DNA from: Ruegeria discodermiae
GTDB lineage: Bacteria; Pseudomonadota; Alphaproteobacteria; Rhodobacterales; Rhodobacteraceae
Assembly: GCF_030758345.1 (NCBI RefSeq)
Contig: NZ_JAVAMO010000003.1
Span: 62,001 to 126,000 of the forward strand
DNA: 64,000 nt
Reading direction: 5' to 3'
In this document: in pieces, positions 18,249-28,129 of the stretch
Numbering within the stretch: position 1 is the first letter of the stretch
Layout: every line of letters begins with the position of its first letter
Position numbers and translations under genes: made by a program
The notes under the pieces: generated by a model
Told to the model about the DNA's origin: nothing
Databases searched by the model: none
Seen by the model: the letters and a program-made list of their open reading frames with translations, nothing else

Positions 18249-18315
18249 CATTCCCGCCAGAATCATTCAGTCCAAACCGGTTTCGGGATCATCGAAACAT
18301 GGCGCGATGTTATTT

Positions 18316-18345
18316 TGTGATCACACTTTTTTTCGTGTGATCACA
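18316..18345 (+). promoter_or_regulatory. Paired TGTGATCACA operators upstream of sucC
   Basis: Perfect palindromes TGTGATCACA at 18316-18325 and 18336-18345 have centres 20 bp apart, with a T-rich spacer. They start 136 and end 107 bp before the sucC start. The second copy extends to GTGTGATCACAAA, as does the copy nearer sdhC. This is the same element as at 12283-12313, so a common regulator of sdh and suc is likely. Confidence 0.75.
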
Positions 18346-18451
18346 AAAGCCAAAAAACGACTGTTTTTCCATCATTCCTGCAAAAAACCCTTTAAATCCA
18401 CATCTCACACGCGCCAAAAAGTCCCAAACGCAGCCACACGGGACAGTTTTC

Positions 18452-19645
18452 ATGAACATCCACGAATATCAGGCGAAAGCGCTTCTGCGCAGCTATGGCG
18501 CTCCGGTGTCAGAAGGACATGTCGTCACCCGCGCCGACGAAGCCAAAACCGCCGCCGGAGAGCTTGACGGACCACTTTGGGTCGTCAAGGCGCAGATCCA
18601 TGCGGGCGGGCGCGGCAAGGGCAGCTTCAAAGAGTCCGACGCAGGTGAAAAGGGCGGGGTACGCTTGGCCAAGTCCGTCGAGGAAGCCGCCGAAGAAGCC
18701 AAGAAGATGCTGGGCCGCACGCTTGTGACGCATCAGACCGGTCCGGCGGGCAAGCAGGTCAACCGCATCTATATCGAAGCCGGTTCCGGCATCGAGACCG
18801 AGCTTTACCTCGCTCTGCTGGTGGATCGCCAGACCAGCCGTGTGTCCTTCGTGTGCTCGACCGAAGGCGGCATGGACATCGAAGAGGTCGCCGCCTCCAC
18901 GCCTGAGAAAATCCTGTCCTTCTCGGTTGATCCCGCCACCGGCTACCAGCCCTATCACGGTCGTCGCATCGCCTTCTCGCTGGGTCTGACCGGCGGTCAG
19001 GTCAAGCAATGCGTCAAGCTGATGGGCCAGCTCTATAAGGCCTTCATCGAGAAGGACATGGAAATGCTGGAGATCAACCCGCTGATCGTGACTGACAGTG
19101 GCGATCTGAAAGTGCTCGACGCCAAGCTGGGCTTTGACGGCAACGCGGTCTACCGCCACCCCGACATTGCCGAACTGCGCGACACGACCGAGGAAGACCC
19201 CAAGGAACTGGAAGCCTCCAAGTACGACCTGAACTATATCGCGCTGGATGGCGAGATCGGCTGCATGGTGAACGGCGCCGGTCTTGCGATGGCCACCATG
19301 GACATCATCAAACTTTACGGGGCCGAGCCTGCCAACTTCCTCGACGTGGGTGGCGGTGCGACCAAAGAGAAAGTGACCGAAGCGTTCAAGATCATCACCT
19401 CGGACGACAACGTCAAAGGCATCCTGGTCAACATCTTCGGCGGCATCATGCGCTGCGACGTCATCGCCGAGGGCGTTGTCGCCGCGGTGAAAGAGGTCGG
19501 CCTGCAGGTTCCGCTGGTCGTGCGTCTGGAAGGCACCAATGTCGAGAAAGGCAAAGAGATCATCAACACCTCCGGCTTGGACGTGATCGCAGCGGATAAC
19601 CTGAAAGACGGTGCCGAGAAGATTGTGAAGGCAGTGAAGGGGTGA
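18452..19645 (+). CDS. sucC: Succinyl-CoA synthetase beta subunit
   Basis: The 397-aa ATP-grasp subunit. It binds nucleotide and, with SucD, converts succinyl-CoA plus ADP and phosphate to succinate and [19 protein letters not shown] is the family start; the ATP-grasp lid [14 protein letters not shown] lies near 45-58; the C-terminal [17 protein letters not shown] block forms the interface with the alpha subunit's phosphohistidine loop. It is the first gene of the suc operon. The sucD partner is displaced 1.57 kb downstream by a sulfotransferase-like gene. Confidence 0.98.
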   Translation: MNIHEYQAKALLRSYGAPVSEGHVVTRADEAKTAAGELDGPLWVVKAQIHAGGRGKGSFKESDAGEKGGVRLAKSVEEAAEEAKKMLGRTLVTHQTGPAGKQVNRIYIEAGSGIETELYLALLVDRQTSRVSFVCSTEGGMDIEEVAASTPEKILSFSVDPATGYQPYHGRRIAFSLGLTGGQVKQCVKLMGQLYKAFIEKDMEMLEINPLIVTDSGDLKVLDAKLGFDGNAVYRHPDIAELRDTTEEDPKELEASKYDLNYIALDGEIGCMVNGAGLAMATMDIIKLYGAEPANFLDVGGGATKEKVTEAFKIITSDDNVKGILVNIFGGIMRCDVIAEGVVAAVKEVGLQVPLVVRLEGTNVEKGKEIINTSGLDVIAADNLKDGAEKIVKAVKG

Positions 19646-19964
19646 CACCAGCCAGTCTTCCATCCGGTCGCTGCGAAGAAGCGGGCGAAATGTTCCTGTC
19701 GGGCGTCTCCACGCGCCCGGTCGGAATGTGGCCGCGTCTGCGTCGGCGCAAGCCCGTATTGGCAAGTGCGGATGCATCTGCCCGGGCCGGAACGTTTGCT
19801 GCACCCGGATGGAACCGGCACACGCGAGCGTGCGGCGCATCTTTTGCGCCGGCACCTTGCACCGTCGTCGCAAGGGCACGACCGCAAAAGCAAGCTGGCC
19901 ACGATGGCAAGGCGCGCCAGATCCTGCCAAATCCGACATCCGCTCCGGGCAAGGAAGCTGAACG
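19646..19964 (+). other. Non-coding gap between sucC and a sulfotransferase-like gene
   Basis: A 319-bp GC-rich stretch between sucC and the next gene. Overlapping frames are open but none has a ribosome binding site or recognisable protein. Short inverted segments occur (for example GGGCG and CGCCC around 19700), but no clear terminator with a T run. It may be the scar of the insertion that separated sucC from sucD. Confidence 0.4.
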
Positions 19965-21095
19965 ATGAAAGCGATTGTTCATGTCGGCTCTCCCAAGGCT
20001 GGATCGACCTCGATCCAGGTCTTCCTGGAGCGGAATAGCAGCGCGTTGGCGCAGCAGGGAATCCGATATCAGCGTCATACGAAGCGCTTCAGCGCACAGG
20101 TCGAATTCGGGGTTGCAGCATGCTCGGCGGCAGGCAGGATGATCACGCAAGGCCCAATGCGGGGCAAGCTCGGGATACATGACCTGGAGAGTCAAAAGGC
20201 CTTCAGCGACGATTTCCTCAAGCAATTCAAGCGCCAGCGAAAGCGTTGGAAAGAGGATGAGTTTGTCCTGTCCGCCGAACAGTTTCAGGTATGGCTCAAT
20301 ACGCCAGAACTGATCGCTGTCTTTGACGATTTGCTGGGCAAGCATTTCGACGAGGTGCGGTATGTCCTGTATCTTCGTGCCCCCGAGGAACTGGCGCTCA
20401 GCGGCTATTCGGAGCGCCTCAAACAGGGCATGATCAAAACCTTCGACGAATTCCTGGACACGCGACCGCTGAAGCGGGCGAACCAGAATGTCGCCGTGCG
20501 GCGCTGGGAGGATGTGGTGGGCCCCGATCGGCTCGACGTACGGCTTCTGGACCGGGACTTCCTGGTCGAGGGTGATCTGATCGCGGACTTCTGCCATGTC
20601 CTCGGCATCAGCCCCGAAGGTCTCAAACAGCCGCCGCGAGTCAACCAGTCGCTTTCGGCCGAGGCAGCTGCCTTTCTCCTGCGGTTCAATCGGTTGATCC
20701 CGGAATTGGGGAGCGATGGGCGGACCAATCCGCTGCGCGGCGCGGTAGCCGACGAGATCACGAAAATGTCTGACCAGGGCAGGCCCCTGCGCATGACGCC
20801 ACAGCAGTTTGAAAGGATCCGGGCCGAGACTGCCAAAGGCTGCGAAGCGCTGCGGGCGCGCAGATTCCCACAGCAGGTTCAACTCTATTCAAGCGATGTC
20901 GAGCGGCTGGTGGAAACCAATCCCCCACCAGAGGCCTCCGACCTCGACGCGGCGATAACCCTGGCGGTAAAGCTCTACGCGATGACACGAATGGGTGACC
21001 TCCAAGCGCTGTCCGGCAGCAGACGTACCCGTGCGATCCTGCACGAGGATGGTTCGCCCCCGGCGCCTGCCAGCACAGGGATGGAGAAGAAATGA
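19965..21095 (+). CDS. Sulfotransferase-like P-loop protein inside the suc operon
   Basis: A 376-aa protein whose start [13 protein letters not shown] (residues 6-18) matches the 5'-phosphosulfate loop of PAPS-dependent sulfotransferases. [17 protein letters not shown] (133-149) fits the 3'-phosphate site, with R138 and S146. Such enzymes transfer sulfate to hydroxyls of sugars, lipids or small molecules; the acceptor is not readable. The C-terminal 80 residues are low-similarity. It lies between sucC and sucD with no promoter visible, so it is probably expressed with the TCA genes. A second such gene is at 28130-28966. Insertion by transfer is likely. Confidence 0.75.
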   Translation: MKAIVHVGSPKAGSTSIQVFLERNSSALAQQGIRYQRHTKRFSAQVEFGVAACSAAGRMITQGPMRGKLGIHDLESQKAFSDDFLKQFKRQRKRWKEDEFVLSAEQFQVWLNTPELIAVFDDLLGKHFDEVRYVLYLRAPEELALSGYSERLKQGMIKTFDEFLDTRPLKRANQNVAVRRWEDVVGPDRLDVRLLDRDFLVEGDLIADFCHVLGISPEGLKQPPRVNQSLSAEAAAFLLRFNRLIPELGSDGRTNPLRGAVADEITKMSDQGRPLRMTPQQFERIRAETAKGCEALRARRFPQQVQLYSSDVERLVETNPPPEASDLDAAITLAVKLYAMTRMGDLQALSGSRRTRAILHEDGSPPAPASTGMEKK

Positions 21096-21218
21096 CGATG
21101 GCCTCAAAACAACAACCGGAGCACTGGACGGCGCAGGTCATCTGAGACGGCAACGCCCCCGCGTCCTTTGCATGCGGGTGGCATAACGGGACAAGACTAG
21201 AAAGAGAGGAAACGCGGC

Positions 21219-22100
21219 ATGGCCGTACTCATCGACGAAAACACCAAAGTCATCTGTCAGGGCCTGACCGGCTCGCAGGGGACTTTCCACACCGAACAGG
21301 CCATCGCTTATGGCACGAACATGGTTGGCGGTGTGACACCAGGCAAAGGCGGGATGACACATCTCGATCTGCCGGTCTTCAACTCGGTGCACGAAGCCAA
21401 GGCGGTGACCGGGGCCAACGCCTCCGTCATCTACGTCCCGCCCCCCTTCGCGGCGGACTCGATCCTCGAAGCGATTGATGCCGAGATGGAGGTGATCGTC
21501 TGCATCACCGAAGGCATCCCGGTTCTGGACATGATGAAGGTGAAACGTGCGCTGGAAGGCTCGAACTCTCGCCTGATCGGCCCCAACTGCCCCGGTGTCA
21601 TCACACCCGACGCCTGCAAGATCGGCATCATGCCGGGCCACATCCACAAGCGCGGTTCAGTTGGCGTTGTGTCCCGGTCGGGCACCCTGACCTATGAAGC
21701 CGTCAAGCAGACCACCGATGTAGGTCTGGGGCAATCCACCTGTGTGGGCATCGGCGGCGATCCGATCAAAGGCACCGAGCATATCGACGTGCTGGAATGG
21801 TTCCTGGCTGATGACGAGACCGAGTCGATCATCATGATCGGTGAGATCGGTGGCTCGGCCGAGGAAGAGGCCGCGCAATTCCTGGCGGATGAAGCCAAGA
21901 AGGGCCGCAAAAAACCCACCGCAGGCTTCATCGCAGGCCGCACCGCCCCTCCGGGCCGCCGCATGGGCCACGCGGGCGCGATTGTCGCCGGTGGCAAGGG
22001 CGGTGCCGAAGACAAAATCGAAGCCATGCGCTCGGCCGGTATCGTCGTGGCCGAAAGCCCGGCGCAGCTGGGTGAGGCTGTGCTGGAAGCGATTGGGTAA
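21219..22100 (+). CDS. sucD: Succinyl-CoA synthetase alpha subunit
   Basis: The 293-aa alpha subunit. An N-terminal Rossmann fold binds Co[21 protein letters not shown], then GGVTPGKGG. The catalytic phosphohistidine is in [16 protein letters not shown] near residue 250. ATG at 21219 follows AGAGGAA. It is separated from sucC by 1.57 kb, unusual because the two are normally adjacent for balanced expression. A GC hairpin (22149-22169) lies after it, before the DUF805 genes and sucA. Confidence 0.98.
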   Translation: MAVLIDENTKVICQGLTGSQGTFHTEQAIAYGTNMVGGVTPGKGGMTHLDLPVFNSVHEAKAVTGANASVIYVPPPFAADSILEAIDAEMEVIVCITEGIPVLDMMKVKRALEGSNSRLIGPNCPGVITPDACKIGIMPGHIHKRGSVGVVSRSGTLTYEAVKQTTDVGLGQSTCVGIGGDPIKGTEHIDVLEWFLADDETESIIMIGEIGGSAEEEAAQFLADEAKKGRKKPTAGFIAGRTAPPGRRMGHAGAIVAGGKGGAEDKIEAMRSAGIVVAESPAQLGEAVLEAIG

Positions 22101-22148
22101 GATGCGACAAGCGCTGATCTCAGAGCTGAGGGCGGCGCCCCACCCCAT

Positions 22149-22169
22149 GGCGGGCGAGAAGCGCCCGCC
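22149..22169 (+). other. GC-rich hairpin after sucD
   Basis: GGCGGGCG (22149-22156) pairs perfectly with CGCCCGCC (22162-22169) around a 5-nt loop. No T run follows, so it is probably an RNA-stability or partial-termination element inside the suc operon. Confidence 0.45.
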
Positions 22170-22223
22170 TTGGGGGATAAGCCGGGCGCTGCCCAGCGGT
22201 GTCCCCCAGGCGAGACAGCCGTA

Positions 22224-22754
22224 GTGGGACCACTGAAAGCCATATCCTTGGGCATCCGAAAGGTGTTCTTATTTTCTGGCCGCGCTTCGCGATCAGAATA
22301 TTGGTGGATGCTGTTGGCCTCTTTTGTGCTTGTTCTGAGCTTCCAGACGGTAGCTGCTAGCCTGATCATTGGGCTTTTGGGCCCGGAAGCGATGGCATCC
22401 GGGGAGTTTACAGCAAAGAACCTTCCTTTGGGCTTGATGTTCTCAGCCTCGGTTTTCTTGTTTAGTTTCTTAATGCTTCCGACTGTGTCGCGACGGTTTA
22501 AGGATCACGGCTGGCGCGGTGGCTGGTTTTATATCGCGGCTTGGATAAACGGCGTATCTGGAGCTGGGGTATTGCTCTGCACGTTGTTGTTTCTCGCCGG
22601 GTACGCAGGATCTGCTACCCGTATTTTCTTGCCATTTATCCCACTAAGCTTCATCCCGTATGGAAGCGTGTTGTGGTGCTTCTGGATCGGCTTTGTGCGG
22701 CCTGAAAATGGGCCCAACCAATACGGCGCAAACCCTGCCGGAGTAGCTGCATGA
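22224..22754 (+). CDS. DUF805 membrane protein (first of two)
   Basis: A 176-aa DUF805 protein: the N-terminal block RKVFLFSGRASRSEYWWMLL is the family hallmark, followed by about four membrane helices and the usual C-terminal GPNQYGANP. GTG at 22224 is chosen because it places the block at the usual distance from the N terminus; an in-frame TTG lies 54 nt upstream. It overlaps the second DUF805 gene by ATGA. Family function is unknown. Its codon use is a little less GC-rich than its neighbours. Confidence 0.85.
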   Translation: MGPLKAISLGIRKVFLFSGRASRSEYWWMLLASFVLVLSFQTVAASLIIGLLGPEAMASGEFTAKNLPLGLMFSASVFLFSFLMLPTVSRRFKDHGWRGGWFYIAAWINGVSGAGVLLCTLLFLAGYAGSATRIFLPFIPLSFIPYGSVLWCFWIGFVRPENGPNQYGANPAGVAA

Positions 22755-23299
22755 CTTTCTCCGATGCCGTCAAAACCTGCTTCCGGAAATACGTCACCTT
22801 CTCGGGGCGGGCCTCCCGCGTCGAATACTGGTTTTTCTTCCTGTTCGTCGTGATTTGGAGCGCGCTGGCCGGAATCATCGACTGGCAGTTCTTCACGCAA
22901 GTGACACAAACACAGGTGGGTGACACCACCACGACCACCGCCACCTCCAATGGCCCGACACAGAGCATCGTCGCGCTGATCGTCTTCCTGCCCCACCTAT
23001 CGGTGGCGTGGCGGCGGATGCATGATAGCGGGCGCAGCGGGCTTTATGCGCTGTTTCCGCTGCTGCTGGTGCTGGGGGCGCTCGCCATACTGGTCTTTGG
23101 CATCGGCCTTGCCTCGACCTTCGGGCATAGCGGCGCACACCAGCTTGATATCCTCTTTACCCGCGCCACGCTCCTGATCGTGATCCCGACATTGATCATT
23201 CTCGTACTATCGCCGCTTCTGATGCTGTGGTGGCTGACCCGCCCCAGCCAGCCCGGCACCAACAAATACGGTCCCAACCCACATGAGGTAACATCATGA
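22751..23299 (+). CDS. DUF805 membrane protein (second of two)
   Basis: A 182-aa paralogue of the preceding gene: FRKYVTFSGRASRVEYWFFFLF at the start, a WRRMHDSGRSGLYAL loop in the middle and GTNKYGPNP at the end. About four membrane helices. The start overlaps the first DUF805 gene (ATGA) and its stop overlaps the sucA start (ATGA), so it is translationally linked to the 2-oxoglutarate dehydrogenase genes. Function unknown. Confidence 0.9.
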   Translation: MTFSDAVKTCFRKYVTFSGRASRVEYWFFFLFVVIWSALAGIIDWQFFTQVTQTQVGDTTTTTATSNGPTQSIVALIVFLPHLSVAWRRMHDSGRSGLYALFPLLLVLGALAILVFGIGLASTFGHSGAHQLDILFTRATLLIVIPTLIILVLSPLLMLWWLTRPSQPGTNKYGPNPHEVTS

Positions 23300-26253
23300 C
23301 CGACCAATCGCCCAACGACCAATTCCACGCCTCCAGCTTCATGCAGGGGCACAATGCGGCCTATCTGGAGCAGCTTTATGCCCAATATGCCAATGACCCC
23401 AACGCGGTGGATGCCGCCTGGGCCGAGTTTTTCCGACAAATGGGCGATGCCGAACTGGATGTGAAGGCTGACGCGGCTGGCCCCTCCTGGGCGCGCAATG
23501 ATTGGCCACCGATGCCGGCCGATGATGTGACCGGCGCGCTGACCGGGGAATGGCCTGTGGCCGAGACCAAGGCAGCGGGCAAGAAGATCAAGGACAAGGC
23601 GGCAAGTGCCGGTGTCGAGGTCAGCGACGATCAAATCAAACGCGCCGTGCTCGATTCTATCCGGGCGCTGATGCTGATCCGGGCCTACCGGATCCGGGGC
23701 CATCTGGTGGCCGATCTGGACCCGCTGGGCATGCGGTCCGGCACCCCGCATCCCGAGCTTGACCCGCGCACCTACGGGTTCAGCGATGCGGATATGGACC
23801 GGCCGATCTTCATCGACAACGTGCTGGGGCTTCAGGTCGCCTCGATGCGCCAGATCGTCGAGATCGTCAAACGCACCTATTGCGGCACCTTCGCGCTGCA
23901 ATACATGCATATTTCGAACCCCGATGAAGCCGCTTGGCTCAAAGAACGGATCGAGGGATTCGGTAAAGAGGTCCGCTTCACCCGTGAGGGGCGCAAGGCG
24001 ATCCTGAACAAGATGGTGCAGGCCGAAGGGTTCGAGAAATTCCTGCATGTCAAATACATGGGCACCAAGCGGTTTGGCCTGGACGGCGGCGAGAGCCTGA
24101 TCCCGGCGATGGAGCAGATCATCAAGCGCGGCGGCGCGCTTGGGCTGCAGGATATCGTGATCGGTATGCCGCACCGGGGCCGTCTGAACATCCTCGCCAA
24201 TGTTATGGGCAAGCCCTACAAAGCCATCTTCAACGAGTTCCAGGGCGGCAGCTTCAAGCCCGAGGATGTGGATGGCTCGGGCGACGTCAAGTACCACCTC
24301 GGAGCCTCGTCGGACCGTGAGTTTGACGGCAACAACGTGCACCTGTCCCTGACCGCCAACCCCTCGCATCTTGAGGCGGTGAACCCAGTGGTTCTGGGCA
24401 AGGTCCGCGCCAAGCAAGACCAGTTGAATGACACCGACCGCACCAAGGTGATGGGCATCCTGCTGCATGGGGATGCGGCCTTTGCCGGTCAGGGCGTTGT
24501 GGCCGAAGGGTTCGGCCTGTCAGGTCTGCGCGGCCACAAGACCGGGGGCACGATGCATATCGTGGTGAACAACCAGATCGGCTTCACCACCGCGCCGCAT
24601 TTCAGCCGCTCCAGCCCTTATCCGACAGACATCGCGCTGATGGTTGAGGCCCCAATCTTCCACGTCAACGGCGACGATCCAGAGGCGGTCGTGCATGCCG
24701 CCAAGGTAGCGACCGAGTTCCGGCAGAAATTCCACAAGGACGTGGTGATCGACATCTTCTGCTATCGCCGGTTTGGACATAACGAGGGCGACGAGCCCAT
24801 GTTCACCAACCCGATCATGTACAAGCGGATCAAGACCCATAAGACCACGCTCAGCCTCTATACGGAGCGTCTGGTCAAGGATGGCCTGATCCCCGAAGGC
24901 GAGATCGAGGATATGAAGGCGGCCTTCCAGGCCTATCTGAACGAAGAGTTCGAGGCCGGGAAGAACTACAAGCCCAACAAGGCCGACTGGCTGGATGGCC
25001 GCTGGTCGCATATGGACAAGAGCAAGGACGAATATGTCCGCGGCGACACCGCGATCAAGCCCGAGACACTGGCTGAAGTCGGCACTGCGCTGACCCGCGT
25101 GCCCGATGGGTTCCCCATGCACAAAACAGTGGGGCGGCTGGTCGAGGCCAAGAAAAAGATGTTTGCGACAGGCGAGGGATTCGATTGGGCCACCGGCGAA
25201 GCGTTGGCCTTCGGCTCGCTGCTGACCGAAGGCTACCCGGTTCGCCTCTCGGGTCAGGACGCCACGCGGGGTACCTTCTCGCAACGCCATTCCGGCTTCG
25301 TCAATCAGGACACCGAAGACCGCTTTTACCCGCTCAACAATATCCGCGCCGGACAGTCGCAATATGAGGTGATCGACTCGATGCTCAGCGAATATGCGGT
25401 GCTGGGTTTTGAATATGGCTATTCACTGGCCGAACCCAACGCGCTGGTGTTGTGGGAGGCGCAGTTCGGTGATTTCGCCAACGGTGCACAGATCATGTTC
25501 GATCAGTTCATCAGCTCAGGTGAATCGAAGTGGTTGCGCATGTCGGGGCTGGTCACCCTGCTGCCGCACGGGTTCGAAGGGCAAGGCCCGGAACACAGCT
25601 CGGCCCGGCTGGAGCGGTTCCTGCAGATGTGCGGCCAGGACAACTGGATCGTGGCGAATTGCACGACGCCCGCAAACTACTTCCACATCCTGCGCCGACA
25701 GCTGCACCGCACCTTCCGCAAGCCACTGATTCTGGTGACGCCCAAATCGCTGCTGCGCCACAAGCTGGCGGTCAGCAAGGCCGAGGAATTCACCACCGGG
25801 TCCAGCTTCCACCGGGTTCTGTGGGATGACGCCCAGCAGGGCAATTCCGACACCAAGCTCAAACCGGATAACAAGATCAAGCGTGTGGTGCTGTGTTCCG
25901 GCAAGGTCTATTTCGACCTGCTGGAGGAACGCGACGAGCGCGGCATCGACGATGTCTACATCATGCGGATTGAGCAATATTATCCGTTCCCGGCCCATTC
26001 CCTGATCAACGAACTTGAACGCTTCAAAGGTGCCGAGATCATCTGGTGTCAGGAAGAGCCCAAGAACCAGGGCGCCTGGAGCTTTATCGAACCCAATATC
26101 GAATGGGTGCTCACCCGCATCAAAGCCAAACACTCGCGCCCCCGCTATGTCGGGCGCGCGACCTCGGCCTCGCCCGCGACAGGTCTGGCCAGCCAACACA
26201 AAGCCCAACAAGAAGCGCTCGTGAACGAAGCGCTGAGCATCGAAGGAAAGTAA
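23296..26253 (+). CDS. sucA: 2-oxoglutarate dehydrogenase E1
   Basis: The 985-aa thiamine-diphosphate E1 of the 2-oxoglutarate dehydrogenase complex, which decarboxylates 2-oxoglutarate and succinylates the E2 lipoyl group. The N-terminal SSFMQGHNAAYLEQLYAQY helix is the E2/E3-docking segment. The active-site region has GMPHRGRLNILANVMGK, and the ThDP/Mg motif is in the GDAAFAGQGVVAEGF to NNQIGFTT stretch. DEPMFTNPIMYKRI and SGQDATRGTFSQRH are further family blocks. The start is coupled to the DUF805 gene by ATGA; sucB starts 3 nt after the stop. Confidence 0.98.
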   Translation: MTDQSPNDQFHASSFMQGHNAAYLEQLYAQYANDPNAVDAAWAEFFRQMGDAELDVKADAAGPSWARNDWPPMPADDVTGALTGEWPVAETKAAGKKIKDKAASAGVEVSDDQIKRAVLDSIRALMLIRAYRIRGHLVADLDPLGMRSGTPHPELDPRTYGFSDADMDRPIFIDNVLGLQVASMRQIVEIVKRTYCGTFALQYMHISNPDEAAWLKERIEGFGKEVRFTREGRKAILNKMVQAEGFEKFLHVKYMGTKRFGLDGGESLIPAMEQIIKRGGALGLQDIVIGMPHRGRLNILANVMGKPYKAIFNEFQGGSFKPEDVDGSGDVKYHLGASSDREFDGNNVHLSLTANPSHLEAVNPVVLGKVRAKQDQLNDTDRTKVMGILLHGDAAFAGQGVVAEGFGLSGLRGHKTGGTMHIVVNNQIGFTTAPHFSRSSPYPTDIALMVEAPIFHVNGDDPEAVVHAAKVATEFRQKFHKDVVIDIFCYRRFGHNEGDEPMFTNPIMYKRIKTHKTTLSLYTERLVKDGLIPEGEIEDMKAAFQAYLNEEFEAGKNYKPNKADWLDGRWSHMDKSKDEYVRGDTAIKPETLAEVGTALTRVPDGFPMHKTVGRLVEAKKKMFATGEGFDWATGEALAFGSLLTEGYPVRLSGQDATRGTFSQRHSGFVNQDTEDRFYPLNNIRAGQSQYEVIDSMLSEYAVLGFEYGYSLAEPNALVLWEAQFGDFANGAQIMFDQFISSGESKWLRMSGLVTLLPHGFEGQGPEHSSARLERFLQMCGQDNWIVANCTTPANYFHILRRQLHRTFRKPLILVTPKSLLRHKLAVSKAEEFTTGSSFHRVLWDDAQQGNSDTKLKPDNKIKRVVLCSGKVYFDLLEERDERGIDDVYIMRIEQYYPFPAHSLINELERFKGAEIIWCQEEPKNQGAWSFIEPNIEWVLTRIKAKHSRPRYVGRATSASPATGLASQHKAQQEALVNEALSIEGK

Positions 26254-26256
26254 CCG

Positions 26257-27762
26257 ATGACAACCGAAGTTCGTGTTCCCACGCTTGGCGAATCCGTGAC
26301 CGAAGCCACGGTCGCCACCTGGTTCAAGAAACCCGGCGATGCCGTCGCCGTGGATGAGATGCTCTGCGAGTTGGAGACAGACAAGGTCACGGTCGAGGTC
26401 CCCTCGCCCGCTGCCGGCACCATGGGCGAGATCGTGGCCGCCGAAGGCGACACCGTCGGGGTCGATGCCCTGCTCGCAACCATTCAGGCTGGCGAAGGCG
26501 CGGCCCCCGCACCCGCTGCGGCACCTGCTGAAGCCCCCGCGCCTGCGGCGTCGGGAGGCTCGGTCGATGTGATGGTCCCCACGCTGGGCGAGTCGGTCAC
26601 CGAAGCAACCGTCTCCACCTGGTTCAAACAGGTGGGCGACAGCGTTGCGCAAGACGAAATGCTGTGTGAGCTGGAAACCGACAAGGTCTCGGTCGAGGTG
26701 CCCGCCCCGGCGTCGGGTGTGCTGGCCGAAATCACCGCACCCGAAGGCACCACCGTGGATGCGACGGCCAAGCTGGCGGTGATCTCGGGCGCGGCCAGCG
26801 GCGCCGCTCCCGCCCCTGCCGCAGCAGCGGCCCCGGCGGCCAGCGCGGCGACCAGCGGTAAGGACATCGCGAATGCGCCCTCGGCTGAAAAAGCCATGGC
26901 GGAGGCGGGTCTGAGCGCCGATCTGGTGCAGGGCACCGGACGCGATGGGCGTGTGATGAAAGACGATGTTGCCCGTGCTGTTGCCGCCGCTGCAACTTCG
27001 ACACCCGCCGCCGCGCCTGCTGCCGCACAGGCCCCGCGTGCGCCGGTCGCGGCTGAGGATGCCTCGCGCGAGGAACGGGTCAAGATGACCCGCCTGCGCC
27101 AAACCATCGCCAAACGCCTCAAGGATGCCCAGAACACCGCCGCGATCCTGACCACCTATAACGAGGTGGACATGACCGAGGTGATGGCGCTGCGCAACCA
27201 GTACAAGGACCAGTTTGAAAAGAAGCACGGCGTGCGCCTGGGTTTCATGTCCTTCTTCACCAAGGCCTGCTGCCACGCGCTGAAAGAAGTTCCGGAAGTC
27301 AATGCCGAGATCGACGGCACCGACATCGTCTACAAGAACTTCGTGCATATGGGCGTTGCCGCAGGGACACCACAGGGTCTGGTGGTTCCGGTCATCCGCG
27401 ATGCGGACGCGATGTCCTTCGCCGCGATCGAGAAAGCCATCGCCGAAAAGGGCAAACGCGCCCGTGACGGCAAGCTGTCCATGGCCGAGATGCAGGGTGG
27501 CACCTTCACCATCTCTAACGGCGGCGTCTATGGCTCGCTGATGTCCTCACCGATCCTAAACCCGCCGCAATCGGGTATTCTGGGCATGCACAAGATCCAG
27601 GATCGTCCGATGGCCATCAATGGCGAGGTCAAGATCCGCCCGATGATGTATTTGGCGCTGACCTATGATCACCGCATCGTCGACGGTAAAGGCGCGGTCA
27701 CCTTCCTCGTGCGCGTCAAGGAAGCGCTGGAAGACCCCCGTCGCCTGCTGATGGACCTGTAA
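26257..27762 (+). CDS. sucB: Dihydrolipoyl succinyltransferase E2 with two lipoyl domains
   Basis: The 501-aa E2 core of the 2-oxoglutarate dehydrogenase complex. Two lipoyl domains are visible (about 4-76 and 107-178), each with the lipoylation motif ETDKV; they match at about 52 of 72 positions. Ala/Pro-rich linkers separate them. The E3-binding domain lies near 203-245 ([20 protein letters not shown]), and the catalytic domain ends with [11 protein letters not shown], carrying the active His and Asp. Most SucB proteins have one lipoyl domain (about 405 aa), so this is longer. Transfers the succinyl group to CoA. Confidence 0.97.
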   Translation: MTTEVRVPTLGESVTEATVATWFKKPGDAVAVDEMLCELETDKVTVEVPSPAAGTMGEIVAAEGDTVGVDALLATIQAGEGAAPAPAAAPAEAPAPAASGGSVDVMVPTLGESVTEATVSTWFKQVGDSVAQDEMLCELETDKVSVEVPAPASGVLAEITAPEGTTVDATAKLAVISGAASGAAPAPAAAAAPAASAATSGKDIANAPSAEKAMAEAGLSADLVQGTGRDGRVMKDDVARAVAAAATSTPAAAPAAAQAPRAPVAAEDASREERVKMTRLRQTIAKRLKDAQNTAAILTTYNEVDMTEVMALRNQYKDQFEKKHGVRLGFMSFFTKACCHALKEVPEVNAEIDGTDIVYKNFVHMGVAAGTPQGLVVPVIRDADAMSFAAIEKAIAEKGKRARDGKLSMAEMQGGTFTISNGGVYGSLMSSPILNPPQSGILGMHKIQDRPMAINGEVKIRPMMYLALTYDHRIVDGKGAVTFLVRVKEALEDPRRLLMDL

Positions 27763-27764
27763 TC

Positions 27765-28034
27765 ATGGCAACACATGTACTCTGGCAGGCCGATGTGGCC
27801 GATTTCGACGTCTGGCTGGATGTTTTCCGCGAGGACGAACCAGCGCGCAAATCCGCCGGGATCAAAGACCTGCATGTCTGGCGCGACCCTGATCGTGCCA
27901 ATCACGCCATCGCCATGTTCGAGATCACCGATCTCGAACAGGCCAAGGCATTCTTGCAATCCGAAGGCTTCGCCCTTTATCACGAACGCGGCGGCGTCGC
28001 GCATGTCGAAGTGAAGCTGCTGGACCCCGTGTAA
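27765..28034 (+). CDS. 89-aa protein in the suc operon
   Basis: An 89-aa cytosolic protein starting 3 nt after sucB. The opening VLWQADVADFDVWLDVF and the alternating pattern up to HVEVKLLDPV suggest a ferredoxin-like alpha/beta fold of the dimeric-barrel type. No cofactor motif is seen. Tight coupling to sucB suggests a function with 2-oxoglutarate dehydrogenase, but that is inference. I do not recognise a named family. Confidence 0.8.
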   Translation: MATHVLWQADVADFDVWLDVFREDEPARKSAGIKDLHVWRDPDRANHAIAMFEITDLEQAKAFLQSEGFALYHERGGVAHVEVKLLDPV

Positions 28035-28129
28035 CCCCGAAAGGCAATCGATCCTGTGCGCCCATCCTTCATTGCGCCCGGCTGGCGGAACCTCCTTTCC
28101 AGAACACTTAGGTTACGGTAGCGCGATCC

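Noticed and set aside
18509-19939. 476-codon minus-strand frame opposite sucC
   Set aside because: Shadow of sucC; His/Asp-rich sequence without family features.
25516-27348. Long minus-strand open frame (610 codons) opposite sucA/sucB
   Set aside because: GC-rich third positions keep the opposite strand open. Composition is dominated by Gly/Arg/His with no recognisable domain, and both sense genes are certain.
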